Origin: DASQZK01 sp963764345
Lineage (GTDB): Bacteria > Bacteroidota > Bacteroidia > Bacteroidales > GCA-2748055
Assembly (NCBI GenBank): GCA_963764345.1
Contig: CAVXSF010000033.1
Coordinates: 9,868-73,867, forward strand
DNA: 64,000 nt
Direction of reading: 5' to 3'
Shown here: piece after piece, positions 20,372 through 31,100 of the stretch
Numbering within the stretch: the first letter of the stretch is position 1
Layout: every line of letters begins with the position of its first letter
Notes under the pieces: generated by a model
Databases searched by the model: none
What the model saw: only the letters and a program-made list of their open reading frames with translations
Told to the model about the DNA's origin: nothing
Made by a program: the position numbers and the translations under genes

Positions 20372-20407
20372 TTCCGGAATGTTTTTCTGTATGATAACAT
20401 TCCGGAA
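20372..20407 (-). terminator. Perfect 12-bp hairpin
   Basis: TTCCGGAATGTT (20372-20383) pairs perfectly with AACATTCCGGAA (20396-20407) around a 12-base loop. It lies between the SusE-position gene and GH127, so it may terminate, attenuate or protect the leftward susCD transcript. Confidence 0.6.
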
Positions 20408-20479
20408 GGCAAATGGATTAACCTGACGAAATATCATGTAAGGATAAAGCAGACCTCATGTAAAAGGTATGGCCGAAAT

Positions 20480-21502
20480 TCAACGGCTGCCACCGGAGAG
20501 AACCTCCGGCAGGAATTCCTCATAGGCCATTCCCCTGTCCCTGAATACCAGGGTGTCGAAGACCTGGTGGTTATAAATCCCTACCCTGTATTTATAATTC
20601 AGATAAATAACATCCCTCGGGCGTCCGCCCCAGGTATCCCCTCCGGGAACATAACTGCCGGAAACACTCTGTGCAATTTTATATTTCGAAGAAGCATCTG
20701 ATTCCACGATAGCATTCCCTGAGGAAGGGTCGATAATTATATTGAAGGCAAAACCGGCCCCGGTGTTGCCCCCTATAAAATCAGTTGTGACGGTATACCG
20801 GGCAGAAGTAGACAGGTGTACCACCTCATCCTGTTCAACATATTGATGATGATAGGTTGTCGTATCCGTATTATGGCCAAAGGCATCCTGTCCGTAGTCG
20901 ACACCTCGTCTGAGGTAAGCCCCGTGATATTCATTGACATATTTTATCATGTAGAGTGTAAAGTCCTTGGCCGGATTACCGGCATCCCAGTCGGACACTA
21001 CGCGTTTGTCAGGATTCCCGACCGTCGGCACTCCGCTCAGGATCGAATCGGCGTTGGTATATGTGATCCTGAGGGGCACTACGTAGTGATCCCCGCTGGC
21101 AAGACTGTCGGCGAGAAAATCATTGGTTAACTGCACCAGAATATACCCTGAAAAAGAACCAGAAGGAATGGTAACTTCGCCAACCGGGTCGAGGGTATAA
21201 TACGAGGATGGCAGTGCTTTAACATCATTGCCAAGGCTGTCACACAGGCTTTCGTCAACTTCATATCCCACTTTCCAGTTTTTGGTATTGTGATACAGGC
21301 CGCCTATCGAAACGCCAATATGGAATTTAAGCTCCTTATCGAGTGAATTATCGATATCGTCGTTACCCAGGGAAAGGGTACGTACCGGAAACTGGACGGG
21401 AAAATAAACCGCATTATAGTTAAAATCAGGAAAGTCTTGATGCTTGTTTTCGCAGGCAATGAGACCTGAGATCATTAACAATAAAATTAATGCCTTTTTC
21501 AT
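20480..21502 (-). CDS. SusE-position surface lipoprotein (DUF1735/DUF5627-like)
   Basis: The 340-residue protein starts MKKALILLLMISGLIAC, a lipoprotein signal (Cys17). The N-terminal half (VYFPVQFPVRTLSLGNDDID to SGYILVQLTNDFL) is like the DUF1735 beta-sandwich, and the rest like DUF5627. Such lipoproteins follow SusD in many Bacteroidota loci and are thought to bind the target glycan at the cell surface. It lies 86 bp after SusD2. Glycan specificity cannot be inferred. Confidence 0.75.
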   Translation of the reverse strand: MKKALILLLMISGLIACENKHQDFPDFNYNAVYFPVQFPVRTLSLGNDDIDNSLDKELKFHIGVSIGGLYHNTKNWKVGYEVDESLCDSLGNDVKALPSSYYTLDPVGEVTIPSGSFSGYILVQLTNDFLADSLASGDHYVVPLRITYTNADSILSGVPTVGNPDKRVVSDWDAGNPAKDFTLYMIKYVNEYHGAYLRRGVDYGQDAFGHNTDTTTYHHQYVEQDEVVHLSTSARYTVTTDFIGGNTGAGFAFNIIIDPSSGNAIVESDASSKYKIAQSVSGSYVPGGDTWGGRPRDVIYLNYKYRVGIYNHQVFDTLVFRDRGMAYEEFLPEVLSGGSR

Positions 21503-21588
21503 CTTCTGGTATTTTTATCAATTGTCTGTTTCAATTCTTTTATTTTTGTCTTATAAACACGCCCGGCAGGGAATCTGCCACCCTCCGG

Positions 21589-23292
21589 TTACCAGCCCAT
21601 ATTCTGAACCAGGCTATACTTCAGGGTTTCATTATAGGGTACCGGTCCGTATATCATATAATCGCTATAATTCCTGCTTTCAAGTAATTGCTTCTGATAA
21701 GGGGTCTGGCTGCTAAAGTTGATATACATGGCATTCACAGGAGCTTCCATCACTGTGGTAAGATCCCACCTGCGGATATCCCAGAACCTGAAACCTTCGA
21801 AACACAGTTCAATCCGCCGTTCATTTCTGACCAACGTTCTGAAATCATCTTTAGTTGCTGTCATGGAATTCAGGTAAGTATCTGAACCCATATCAGGTAA
21901 GCCTCCTCTCACCCGTATTGCGCTGATGATCTGCCGTGCGGTAAAGCCATAGCCCATAGGGTCAGCATCGGGTCCCCAGGCTTCATTCGCTGCTTCGGCA
22001 TAGTTCAGGAAAACTTCGGTAAACCTGAAGTAGGTCACAAAATGTTCTGCCTGGGTAACATTGCCGGGAGCAAGATTAACCTTTGAATCCAGTAAAAACT
22101 TTTTAAGATAATAGCCTGAGCGGGTTGAAGTCACGGTTTTTGCGATACCATCAGACGGTGAACTGACATCGGTACGGATCGTGTCTTTGATTACATTCCC
22201 ATTGTATACGACGTATGCTGTAAGCCGGGGATCTCTGTCAAGGTATGGATTGGAAGGATCATAACCACTTGATCCATCTGTTATGGGCATGCCGTTTCTC
22301 ATCGGAAAGACATCCACCAGGTCCTGGGTTGGGTTGATCCTGCCCTTTCCGAATTTTGAGGGTGGATAATTATCCATTTCCAAGTCGTTGCTGTTGCTCC
22401 AGGCATTTTTCCATATAATTTCCGGATCCTGGTAATTCTTGTAAAATAGAAGTCCTGTTGGTGATATAGCTGAAATACCACCGTTATCCCGGATGATTTC
22501 ACCGGCAGCCTCAGCTGCTGTTTGCCAGTCGAGATATCCGTATGCCGGGCTGGCTGCATACAAAGTCACCCTTGATTTTAATGCGAGAGCAGCCAGTCCC
22601 GACATACGGTTCTGGTTCCTTGCGCCGAGTGTGCTGTTATACACCTGGTCGTTCGGGATATCTTTATAGGTATTAGGCAGGTACTTCACTGCGGTATCGA
22701 TATCCGAGAGTATCTGATCGACACAGGCGGCATATGTACCTCTTGGAATCATGAAATCCGAGTTCCTGGTCAGCACGGTGGTTACGACAGGAAATCCGAG
22801 CAAGGACCCTCCCGCCGACATCCCGGCATGATTCTGCAGGATTTGGAACATCCACCATGCTCTGAGGCCATAAGCCTCACCGCGGAGTCGTTTCATCAAA
22901 TTGGCATTTGCCGTTGCGTTCTCCCAGGACCATTGTACCTGGTCCATTTTCTGAAGAAAGGAGTTAATATAGAAAATTTCATGATAGGCTGCGGACCATT
23001 TTTCAATCGGATTAAAAGAGGACCTCCATTCACCTGTTGCCATTCTGCGTGAGGGCGAATTTTTATCGTTCGTCACAGCGTCATCGCTGGCGACGGCTTC
23101 CTTCAAAGCAGCCGAATCAGAAGGCATATCGTAATATGCATGGAGTAGTAAGCCTTCGAAAAATGACGGATCATTCAGCATCTCGTCCTCGGTTAGCCGG
23201 TTATCCAGTCCGGGAGCAAGATATTTTTCACAGGACATTAATCCGGATCCCAAAATGACGACAACTAAAACCAGTTGAATGTATTTTTTCAT
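21589..23292 (-). CDS. SusD2: RagB/SusD-family starch-binding-like lipoprotein
   Basis: The 567-residue protein has a lipobox (GLMSC, Cys21) followed by EKYLAPGLDNRLTEDEML, a typical SusD opening. The tetratricopeptide-like helical fold and the C-terminal signature (RNERRIELCFEGFRFWDIRRW) are clear. SusD proteins form the lid of the SusC outer-membrane channel and bind incoming oligosaccharide. It follows SusC2 by 18 bp, so the two are almost certainly cotranscribed and form one complex. Confidence 0.93.
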   Translation of the reverse strand: MKKYIQLVLVVVILGSGLMSCEKYLAPGLDNRLTEDEMLNDPSFFEGLLLHAYYDMPSDSAALKEAVASDDAVTNDKNSPSRRMATGEWRSSFNPIEKWSAAYHEIFYINSFLQKMDQVQWSWENATANANLMKRLRGEAYGLRAWWMFQILQNHAGMSAGGSLLGFPVVTTVLTRNSDFMIPRGTYAACVDQILSDIDTAVKYLPNTYKDIPNDQVYNSTLGARNQNRMSGLAALALKSRVTLYAASPAYGYLDWQTAAEAAGEIIRDNGGISAISPTGLLFYKNYQDPEIIWKNAWSNSNDLEMDNYPPSKFGKGRINPTQDLVDVFPMRNGMPITDGSSGYDPSNPYLDRDPRLTAYVVYNGNVIKDTIRTDVSSPSDGIAKTVTSTRSGYYLKKFLLDSKVNLAPGNVTQAEHFVTYFRFTEVFLNYAEAANEAWGPDADPMGYGFTARQIISAIRVRGGLPDMGSDTYLNSMTATKDDFRTLVRNERRIELCFEGFRFWDIRRWDLTTVMEAPVNAMYINFSSQTPYQKQLLESRNYSDYMIYGPVPYNETLKYSLVQNMGW

Positions 23293-23310
23293 GTCGTAAG
23301 ACTTTAAAAT

Positions 23311-26300
23311 TTAAAATGAGACATTTATACCGGCGGCAAAGGTTCTGAACTGGGGTTCGGTACCGATATTCAGTTCCCGTTTTTCCCTGATCTTCGAGAT
23401 GGTCAGCAGGTTACTCCCCCGCACGTAAATCTGCATGCTTTTCATAAAATTGTTCATGGCTATCTTATCTGGAAGGTTCACGGAGAGTTGTACCCTCTGA
23501 AGCGTAAACCAGTTATTCTTATCGAGCCAGAAAGTTGAATTCCTGAAATTATTGGCATTATTTACCGATGAAAGCCTGGGATATGTGGCGGTCTCGGCGG
23601 TTTGAGGTGTCCAACTGTTCAGAACCAGGTCGGAGTATTTCCTCTCCCCGTAAACCCAGTAATAGGCATTGTTGAATATTGTACTCTGGTCTGCCTGTCC
23701 TGTTCCCAGCACAAAGAGGTCGAAAATCCCGTATGAGAGGTTCATGTGAAATGCATATTGTACTCTGGGAGAATTGTAGCCTATGACTTTCACATCAGTG
23801 ACATCGATGATCCCGTCATTATTAAGGTCCTTGTACTTGATATCCCCAGGCTGCACTACCCCAAAGGTTTGAACGGCGTGAGAGTCAATGTCTTGCTGAT
23901 CTTTAAACAAACCTTCAGCCACATACCCGAAAATAGCGTCCGTCGGCTTGCCAGTATGTCGCAGGTAGTCATAGGGGTAATCCGGTTCGTCAAGTTGCAG
24001 GACTTTTGGAACAGACCAAACGATGTTGGATCCGACTGAAAGGTTAAAATCATGAAATGAGGCATGATAGGTAATTCCAAATTCAATGCCCTGATTAAGA
24101 TGGCTGTTATAGTTTTCGTAAGGCAGGGTATTATCCACATCATTTGTCCTCTGTATGGTATCTCCTACAAAGACAGGGTAAAAACTGTTCCGGGTGGTAA
24201 TTTCATCATACAGCCGGCTTCTGAAGAATGTGGCTTCCAGCGAAAGTGAACGGTTCAGTATCAGTGCGTCGAAACCCGCCGAGAGTTCTTCTCTCTTTAT
24301 CCAGGTGATATCAGGATTTCCGATATTACCAAAATACCTCACCTGGTTTGATGCCACACCATTATCATAAACGAATGTATTGCCCTGGGAAAAAGTGGTC
24401 TGATAAAGATAATAGTCAGCGATGTTCTGGTCGGTATGGATGATTCCCCAGTCCACCCTGAGTTTCAGGTAATCAAAGATTCCGGCGGGCATAAAGTTTT
24501 CATCACTTATAATCCAGGCCATACCGGCTGCCGGAGAGAAGGCATATTTGTTCTCTGATGCGAACCGGGGGGACCCTGCCATGACACCTCCCACCTGCGC
24601 AATATATTTCTGCTTGAAACTGTAGTTTCCTTCTGCCCCGAAATGCAGATCCCGCATCGGGTGGATCTGCCCATCGAGCTGTAGCTGCTGTCGGTAAGCA
24701 ACGGCGATGGCGTTTATTTCATGATCTGTATTGAAAACGCGATGATAATTCAATGTGCCGAATAGACCTATTCTCCGGTAAAAATTAGGGTTAATCAGTG
24801 ATTCACTGCTGGGATGGTCGTATTGCCCTATTTTCTGGTACCCTATACTGTCGCCCTGAGAACCTGCCAGAACTACGGGGTGGTATACTTCGTACTTATT
24901 TAATAGCTGAGTTTCATAGTAATTGTGTACATCGAATGTCAGGTAACCTTTCGCAGTCAGACCTTCGGTAATGAAATTCAGGTCTAAATCCAGTCCCGTA
25001 TTAATCTGCAGGGTCCTGTCCAGTGTGTTCCGGTAACCAGCGAGATCCAAATCACCATAGATGTTATCCTGGTAGATGTTTGATCCGCCGAGCACATATT
25101 TACCGTTGATCAGGGTGGCAGAGGCAAGAAGTGCGGAATCACTGACCGGGATTAAAACCGGTGCCTGATTGGGCAGAAAGGTGGAGGAATTTTTCCAGAA
25201 GTCACCGTTTTTCAGGTTTTTATTCAACTGAAATATAGCCACTCCGTCGGCTCTCATAGTGATATAATCATTGATCTTGTAATTGGCATTGCCTCTGAGA
25301 TTAATCTGGTCAGTCCTGCCTTCCTTGCCGAGGGAAATCAGGCTGTTCTGCCGGTTCCATCCCATATAGACATAATACTGAGCAGCATCATTGCCTCCGG
25401 AAGCTTCTGCTATCAGGTTATAGAATGACTTAAAATTGCGGAGGTATTCCGAGTTATAATAACTTTCGTCGGGGTAAAGCACGTTATTGACTTTGTTTCG
25501 TGTATTCGCAATGGTGAGGCTGTCGTACTGCGGCAGTCTGCCGTCATTGGAAAGAGCCTCGTTATAAAGGGTCATGTAGTCTGCAGCGCCCAGGTATTTT
25601 GGATAACTCACAGGACTCATCACCCCTGTTTCCATTCTTACGGTCATTTTGCTTTTATAAGCCTCGCCTCTCTTGGTTGTGAATAAAATGACCGGCTGAC
25701 CGGCACGGGCACCGTAAAGCAGGCGCGACACAGGGTCTTTGAGAACGGTGATCTGGCTGATCTCCTGGAGATTCAGTGATGTTACGGGCCTGGGGATTCC
25801 ATCCACCACCAACAATGCTGCTCCCATACCATATACATTAGTACTGTCGAAAAGACCGGGTATTCTGCCATTCAAAGCCGAATAGATATTCTGATTCGCA
25901 TCATATTTAAGGATCTCTTCCGGATTAAGCACGGTTACGGCACCTGTAAGGTAACGTTGCTTTATTGTTCCGAAGGGTATATTAACATTATCCCGGTCGC
26001 TTAACAGGTAGGGTTGTTTATCGATGGCTATTTCAGCCGGAAGGTCGCTGTTAACGCTTTTTATCAGGTGGCTGGCATAGCCGTCGGCTTCGATAAGTAC
26101 CGGGCTGCCTTTGGAAACGGTTATGGAAAAGGTACCATCGGCAGCTGACCTTGCAACCCGGGCACCCTCATTGCCATAAATATATGCATTTTCAACAGGG
26201 TTTCCTTCCTGATCAACAATCTTCGAGGATAGGTTTAAATTCTGCATTTCCTTTTCAGCTTTCTGAGATAACAGGCTTGCTGAGAATAAAAAGCTGATCA

Positions 26301-26337
26301 AAAAAGAAAATATGAAAACGGAAGAAAATTTTCTCAT
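23311..26337 (-). CDS. SusC2: TonB-dependent glycan transporter
   Basis: I use ATG at 26337 (MRKFSSVFIFSFLISFLFS, a signal peptide); the in-frame start at 26391 adds 18 residues and would overlap SusD1. A carboxypeptidase-regulatory-like domain (SKIVDQEGNPVENAYIYGNEG) precedes the plug (ITVLKDPVSRLLYGARAG, ILFTTKRGE) and a 22-strand barrel ending AAGINVSF. The usual EEIVVVGYG segment before the plug is missing, replaced by DRDNVNIPFGTIKQRYLTG, so its TonB contact may differ from that of SusC1. It would import oligosaccharides with SusD2. It follows SusD1 closely in the same run. Confidence 0.92.
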   Translation of the reverse strand: MRKFSSVFIFSFLISFLFSASLLSQKAEKEMQNLNLSSKIVDQEGNPVENAYIYGNEGARVARSAADGTFSITVSKGSPVLIEADGYASHLIKSVNSDLPAEIAIDKQPYLLSDRDNVNIPFGTIKQRYLTGAVTVLNPEEILKYDANQNIYSALNGRIPGLFDSTNVYGMGAALLVVDGIPRPVTSLNLQEISQITVLKDPVSRLLYGARAGQPVILFTTKRGEAYKSKMTVRMETGVMSPVSYPKYLGAADYMTLYNEALSNDGRLPQYDSLTIANTRNKVNNVLYPDESYYNSEYLRNFKSFYNLIAEASGGNDAAQYYVYMGWNRQNSLISLGKEGRTDQINLRGNANYKINDYITMRADGVAIFQLNKNLKNGDFWKNSSTFLPNQAPVLIPVSDSALLASATLINGKYVLGGSNIYQDNIYGDLDLAGYRNTLDRTLQINTGLDLDLNFITEGLTAKGYLTFDVHNYYETQLLNKYEVYHPVVLAGSQGDSIGYQKIGQYDHPSSESLINPNFYRRIGLFGTLNYHRVFNTDHEINAIAVAYRQQLQLDGQIHPMRDLHFGAEGNYSFKQKYIAQVGGVMAGSPRFASENKYAFSPAAGMAWIISDENFMPAGIFDYLKLRVDWGIIHTDQNIADYYLYQTTFSQGNTFVYDNGVASNQVRYFGNIGNPDITWIKREELSAGFDALILNRSLSLEATFFRSRLYDEITTRNSFYPVFVGDTIQRTNDVDNTLPYENYNSHLNQGIEFGITYHASFHDFNLSVGSNIVWSVPKVLQLDEPDYPYDYLRHTGKPTDAIFGYVAEGLFKDQQDIDSHAVQTFGVVQPGDIKYKDLNNDGIIDVTDVKVIGYNSPRVQYAFHMNLSYGIFDLFVLGTGQADQSTIFNNAYYWVYGERKYSDLVLNSWTPQTAETATYPRLSSVNNANNFRNSTFWLDKNNWFTLQRVQLSVNLPDKIAMNNFMKSMQIYVRGSNLLTISKIREKRELNIGTEPQFRTFAAGINVSF

Positions 26338-26366
26338 GACAAATGCTTTATTAAGTTTTGTTTTAG

Positions 26367-28139
26367 TTACCATCCGGGATTTTGCGGCCATCCAACGTAC
26401 AGCAGCGTTTGAGATTTATAGAATGGCATCCAGTAATGTTTTTGCTCGAAAACACGGTTAAAGATCAGTACTTTTTTAAAGGAGGTGTGTTCCTTGTTGA
26501 ATACCAGGTCGTATTGCGGCTTGTTTTCGGGCAGGTGAGCGATATACCATCTGCGCATATCGTTCCATCTCGAACCTTCAAAGCAGAGTTCAACAGAACG
26601 CTCGTTGCGGATACGTTCTCTGAACGTTTCCTTACCGCCTGTGAACATGGCATCCACATCCGGCATATTCGACCTGTTTCTAACCAGATTGACCGCAGCC
26701 ACCGCAGTTAGTCCGGCACCCTCTGCTGTTCCCGAAGGCCCAAAGGCTTCATTCACAGCCTCGGCATACATCAGGTAAACATCTGCCAGTCGCATGAGCG
26801 GAGTGGAATAGGTAAACTGTGCCCAAAGGTTGTCATACTGATTTACTCCTTTTGGCCAGTATTTATGGTTCAGGTAAGAAGTGAGAACACCGGGGTCGGA
26901 TTTATCGATTCCTCCGTCATACAGCTGAAGAATTGTGAGGGGACTGAATCCCGCGGTATCCCCGTCTACGTATATGAATTTATGGAATCGCGGATCACGG
27001 TTATCCCAGGGATGCATCGGATCATAGCCGGACGCAGGATCATCGATAGGTAAGCCGTTTTTCATCTCAAACCTGTCGACGAAGTTTTGTACAGGGGTTT
27101 CACAGATGGCATTTCCTCCGAAACGTGCCGGAGTATACAATCTGCCGAGCCTGTTCAGCATTCTTCCGGAACCGAATTGATTCGGGATTCTTTCCCAGAT
27201 CGTTTCCGTAGTCCAGGGAATAGTACCATCCGTTTTTGCATAGAGGTCCTGGAAATTGGAGAAGGGTACGAGGCTGTAGGTGCCCTGGTCGGCCAGTTTA
27301 ATCACTTCCCATGCGGCGTTGGCTGCGCGGACCATATATGACTGGTCGAAGTCGTAGGCACCGCCGGCATCGTGAACCATCAGGGGGCTTCCGGCATAAA
27401 GGAGGGCCTTGGCCTTATAAGCGAGAGCGGCCCCTTTGGTAGCTCTCCCGGTGTTAAAGCCGGTTCTGCTGCTTCCCACGGAGGTCTTGTCCCAGTCGAC
27501 AGGCAGAAGTGCAGCTGCCGAATCGAGATCAGAGACGATCCTTTCGACGGTACCCTGAAAAGTCAGGCGCGGAATATCGAGGTTTTCGTCGGCAGCATAA
27601 ACTTTGTCGGCGTAAGGAATTCCGCCCCACCGTACAGCGATTTCCCAATGCAGGTATGCCCGGAAGAAATAAGCCTGCCCTTTGATCAGGTTCCGTTGTT
27701 CATCCGTGCCTTGTAAAAGCGGGAGCTTTTCGAGACACTGATTAGCGATACGGATGCCCTTCCATCCATCGGGCCATATGCCTGCCGGGGTACCCTGGGA
27801 GCCAAAAATTCCACCGTCATTCTCTTCCCAGTAGTTCGACTGCCAGAAATTATAGATCACTTCCCAGTAATTCCCTTCTGCAAACTTTCTGGCCGAAGCC
27901 CAGTTTTGCCAGGCAATGGAAAGGTCACCGTTTGCACTTCCCGTGGTCAGGGCCTGATTATTCGGATCGATAACACATCCGTACAGGGCATCCTCAAACC
28001 CCTGGAAACCCTCGTAGGTGCCGAATATGTCCTTTTCAGTAACAACAGCTTCAGGAGTTTTATCCAGGTATTTCTCACACGACCATAAACAGGTTATGGA
28101 GATCAGGATTATTCCGGTAATGCGAATTAAACTTTTCAT
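26367..28139 (-). CDS. SusD1: RagB/SusD-family lipoprotein
   Basis: The 590-residue protein has a lipoprotein signal ending CLWSC (Cys21), then EKYLDKTPEAVVTEKDIF, the usual SusD start. The helical glycan-binding fold and the signature RNERSVELCFEGSRWNDMRRW are present. It lies 13 bp downstream of SusC1 and should be its lid partner. It differs strongly in sequence from SusD2, so the locus probably takes up two different oligosaccharides or has gained a second pair. Confidence 0.93.
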   Translation of the reverse strand: MKSLIRITGIILISITCLWSCEKYLDKTPEAVVTEKDIFGTYEGFQGFEDALYGCVIDPNNQALTTGSANGDLSIAWQNWASARKFAEGNYWEVIYNFWQSNYWEENDGGIFGSQGTPAGIWPDGWKGIRIANQCLEKLPLLQGTDEQRNLIKGQAYFFRAYLHWEIAVRWGGIPYADKVYAADENLDIPRLTFQGTVERIVSDLDSAAALLPVDWDKTSVGSSRTGFNTGRATKGAALAYKAKALLYAGSPLMVHDAGGAYDFDQSYMVRAANAAWEVIKLADQGTYSLVPFSNFQDLYAKTDGTIPWTTETIWERIPNQFGSGRMLNRLGRLYTPARFGGNAICETPVQNFVDRFEMKNGLPIDDPASGYDPMHPWDNRDPRFHKFIYVDGDTAGFSPLTILQLYDGGIDKSDPGVLTSYLNHKYWPKGVNQYDNLWAQFTYSTPLMRLADVYLMYAEAVNEAFGPSGTAEGAGLTAVAAVNLVRNRSNMPDVDAMFTGGKETFRERIRNERSVELCFEGSRWNDMRRWYIAHLPENKPQYDLVFNKEHTSFKKVLIFNRVFEQKHYWMPFYKSQTLLYVGWPQNPGW

Positions 28140-28152
28140 AAGATTTGCTTAC

Positions 28153-31100
28153 TTAAAATGAAATATTGACACCAAGGCTGTATCGCCGCAATAAAGGATA
28201 TTCAAACTGGCTGGTTGCATCCATCGGGCGGTCCCTGTCTTCCAAAAGCTTGTTCCAGATCAGCACATTATTGACCGCAACATATATCATGAGTTTATCC
28301 AGCCCGGAAGCTTCCAGTCGCCTGCCCGAAAACGTATAGGAAACCTGAGCATTCTGCAATTTGAAGTAGGAATAGTCCCATACATAGTACTGTCCTTTGG
28401 GTGAATAATAATTATACCTTACATGAGGATAGAGATCCCCGGAGGTTCTACCCACTTCAGGTGCCCAGGAATCGTTCATCTGGAAGTTGTAAGCTATATC
28501 GTAGTTCTGGTAAAATTCATTATACCAGTTATATGTGCCGCTTACATTAAATACTCCGTAAAATTGGGCCTGGATGCCGAAACCCCTGTAATCATATCCA
28601 AGTGTAACACCATAGGAATATTCAGGAGTAAGGGTATACTGATAGGGAACCACATCATCCGAATTGATTACCCCGTCTGCATTATAGTCGACCAGCCTGT
28701 AATCTCCAGGAAGATAGAAGGTATTATCATCGAGAACGACACCGTTATACATGTCATCCCATGACTGGATGATACCTGAAGTCACCTGGGTCTTGGTCTG
28801 ATCGATAGGAAAACCTGCCAGCTTTTTGTACTCGGGAGTAAGTTTCGGGTCATCCGCGAAAATGATTTTATTATTCGTTCTGGACAGATTATATTTTGCC
28901 CAAAGTCGTGAATGGGGAAATGCTTTGGAGAAATTCAGTTCCAACTCCCATCCTTTAGATCTCAGTTCCCCCAGGTTGGCCGAGGGCATATCGGCGCCGA
29001 AGATGACATTACTGGCCCTGTCGGATCCGGAAATGAACATATCAGTACGGTGTTCCCAGTAATAATCAAATGTCATGGACAACAGATTTTTAAAGATGCC
29101 TGCTTCGAGACCGATATCCTGTTTCTCCGCCACTTCCCAGTGAACATTCGGGTTGGCAATCGTTCCTTCAAAATTGAGCGGATATCCCGGCTGTGTAACC
29201 GGAGAACCAAAAGGCCTGGTATTGTTACTGGTATTCCAGCTTCCTACATACTGCCAGCGCAAAATATTGTTATCATTTCCGGTTTTACCCCAAGAATACC
29301 GTAATTTAAGGGTATTTACGAAGGGCAGCGCAGACTGGAAGAATTTTTCATTCGACAGCATCCATCCCCCTGCGAAAGACGGGAAAAATCCAAACCGGTA
29401 TTTTCTTGAAAATTTTTCAGAACCGTTGTATGCCCCGTTAAATTCCAGAAAGTACCTGGAATCAAAATTATAAGTAGTTCTCCCTACCCATCCTTCCCGG
29501 TAACTTGGGAATTTACTCCCTACGGCGCTTGTCTCACGGTTAAAAAGAAGGAGGCCGGTCACCGACTGCTTCCCAAAATCATTGGCATAATTCAGGGATG
29601 TTTCGTAATAGAGGTGCCTGAAGACATACTGATTATTACTTGATGGTATATTCTCCGACGTGAGCTGAACAGGCTGGTTTATGTAGTTAAAGCCATGAGA
29701 AGGAGTGGTCGGATACATATACACAACGGCATTTGCTGAATCCTGTGCGGTGCTGGCATTCAGGATCGCCGGACTGACGTATTTGCGGATCCTGCCCACA
29801 TCCGACACGTCCGGGCCGGTGGTGAAAAAATAATTATCAAAAGATGTTTTGGCTCTCACTGAAAGTCCTTTGGTAATAAAATCCAGTTTCTGCGTAAGCG
29901 CAAAATCGGTAGTCACCTCAGAACGGTTGTTCCTGTTAAGACCCAGGAAGTTACCGGTATAGGCAGTATTTGTAAAAGTGGTGAACTGGCTTGAACTTGC
30001 ATAGGTACCATCAGCATATGTAACCGGGAACATATCCGGTGGATTGGAATAGAATCCCTTCCAGAGCTGGCTTCTGTCGTTTACACCAGGTGTTTTCTTA
30101 GAACCGTAGATACCGGCAAGGTTTACACTGAATTTGGTAGTTTTCGAAATATCAAAGTCAAAATTGCTCCTGAAGTTATACCGGTCGTAGGCAAAGGAAG
30201 GATCGTATCCCTGCCCCATATCCGATAGATTCATAATATCACCCTGTCTCAGATATCCCAGTGAAAGGAAATACCTGACAAACTGGGTCCCGCCACGGAC
30301 ACCGAAGTTATATCTCTGGTCCCAGGCGTAGTCTTTGCTCATCACATCTCTCCAGTTAACGTCGGGGTATAATTCAGGGTATTGCTGTGTTTTGTAATAC
30401 TGCAGTACATCCCAAGGAACGTAGGCACTCCAGGAACTTTCATCAGCCGGCAGACCGTACTCGATGGCCATATCCTTAAGCTTATTCACATCGTAGGAAT
30501 TCAGATCCTGCGGGAGTTTGGAAATGGTTCCGGCAGTTAAAATGCTCTCGAAGGAAAGTACCGGTTTCCCGATTTGTCCCCTCTTGGTAGTTATAAGGAT
30601 AACTCCGTCGGCACCCCGTACACCGAAAACTGCGGTTGCAGAGGCATCCTTCAGAACAGAAATATTTTCAATCTCATTCGGGTCTACATCCATCAGGGAA
30701 CGTTCAACACCGTCGACCAGAACAAGAGGTTCTCCTCCGTTCCATGTAGTTTGGCCACGAATAAAAATCTTTGTGGCATGGTCGTCTTTTCCTGCCGCAT
30801 TGCTTAAAGGTGCACCACCGGGGACACCGGTCGACCTGATGGAGATTACACCGGGCATCAGCCCGTTCAGATCATCGGCAAGGTTGCTTCCCTGAAAATT
30901 TCGTTTAATGCTCTCACCCTTGGTTTGCCCAATGGCTCCAACCACACTCTCTTTTTTCTGAGAGCCATAACCGACCACGACAATTTCTTCGAGGGATGTT
31001 GACTCGGGCTTCAGGTTCACATCGATGGAATTCATCTGATCTGTCACCGTGAAGGTCTGTGTTTCCATTCCCACAAAAGAAAAACGTAACTGATCTCCTG

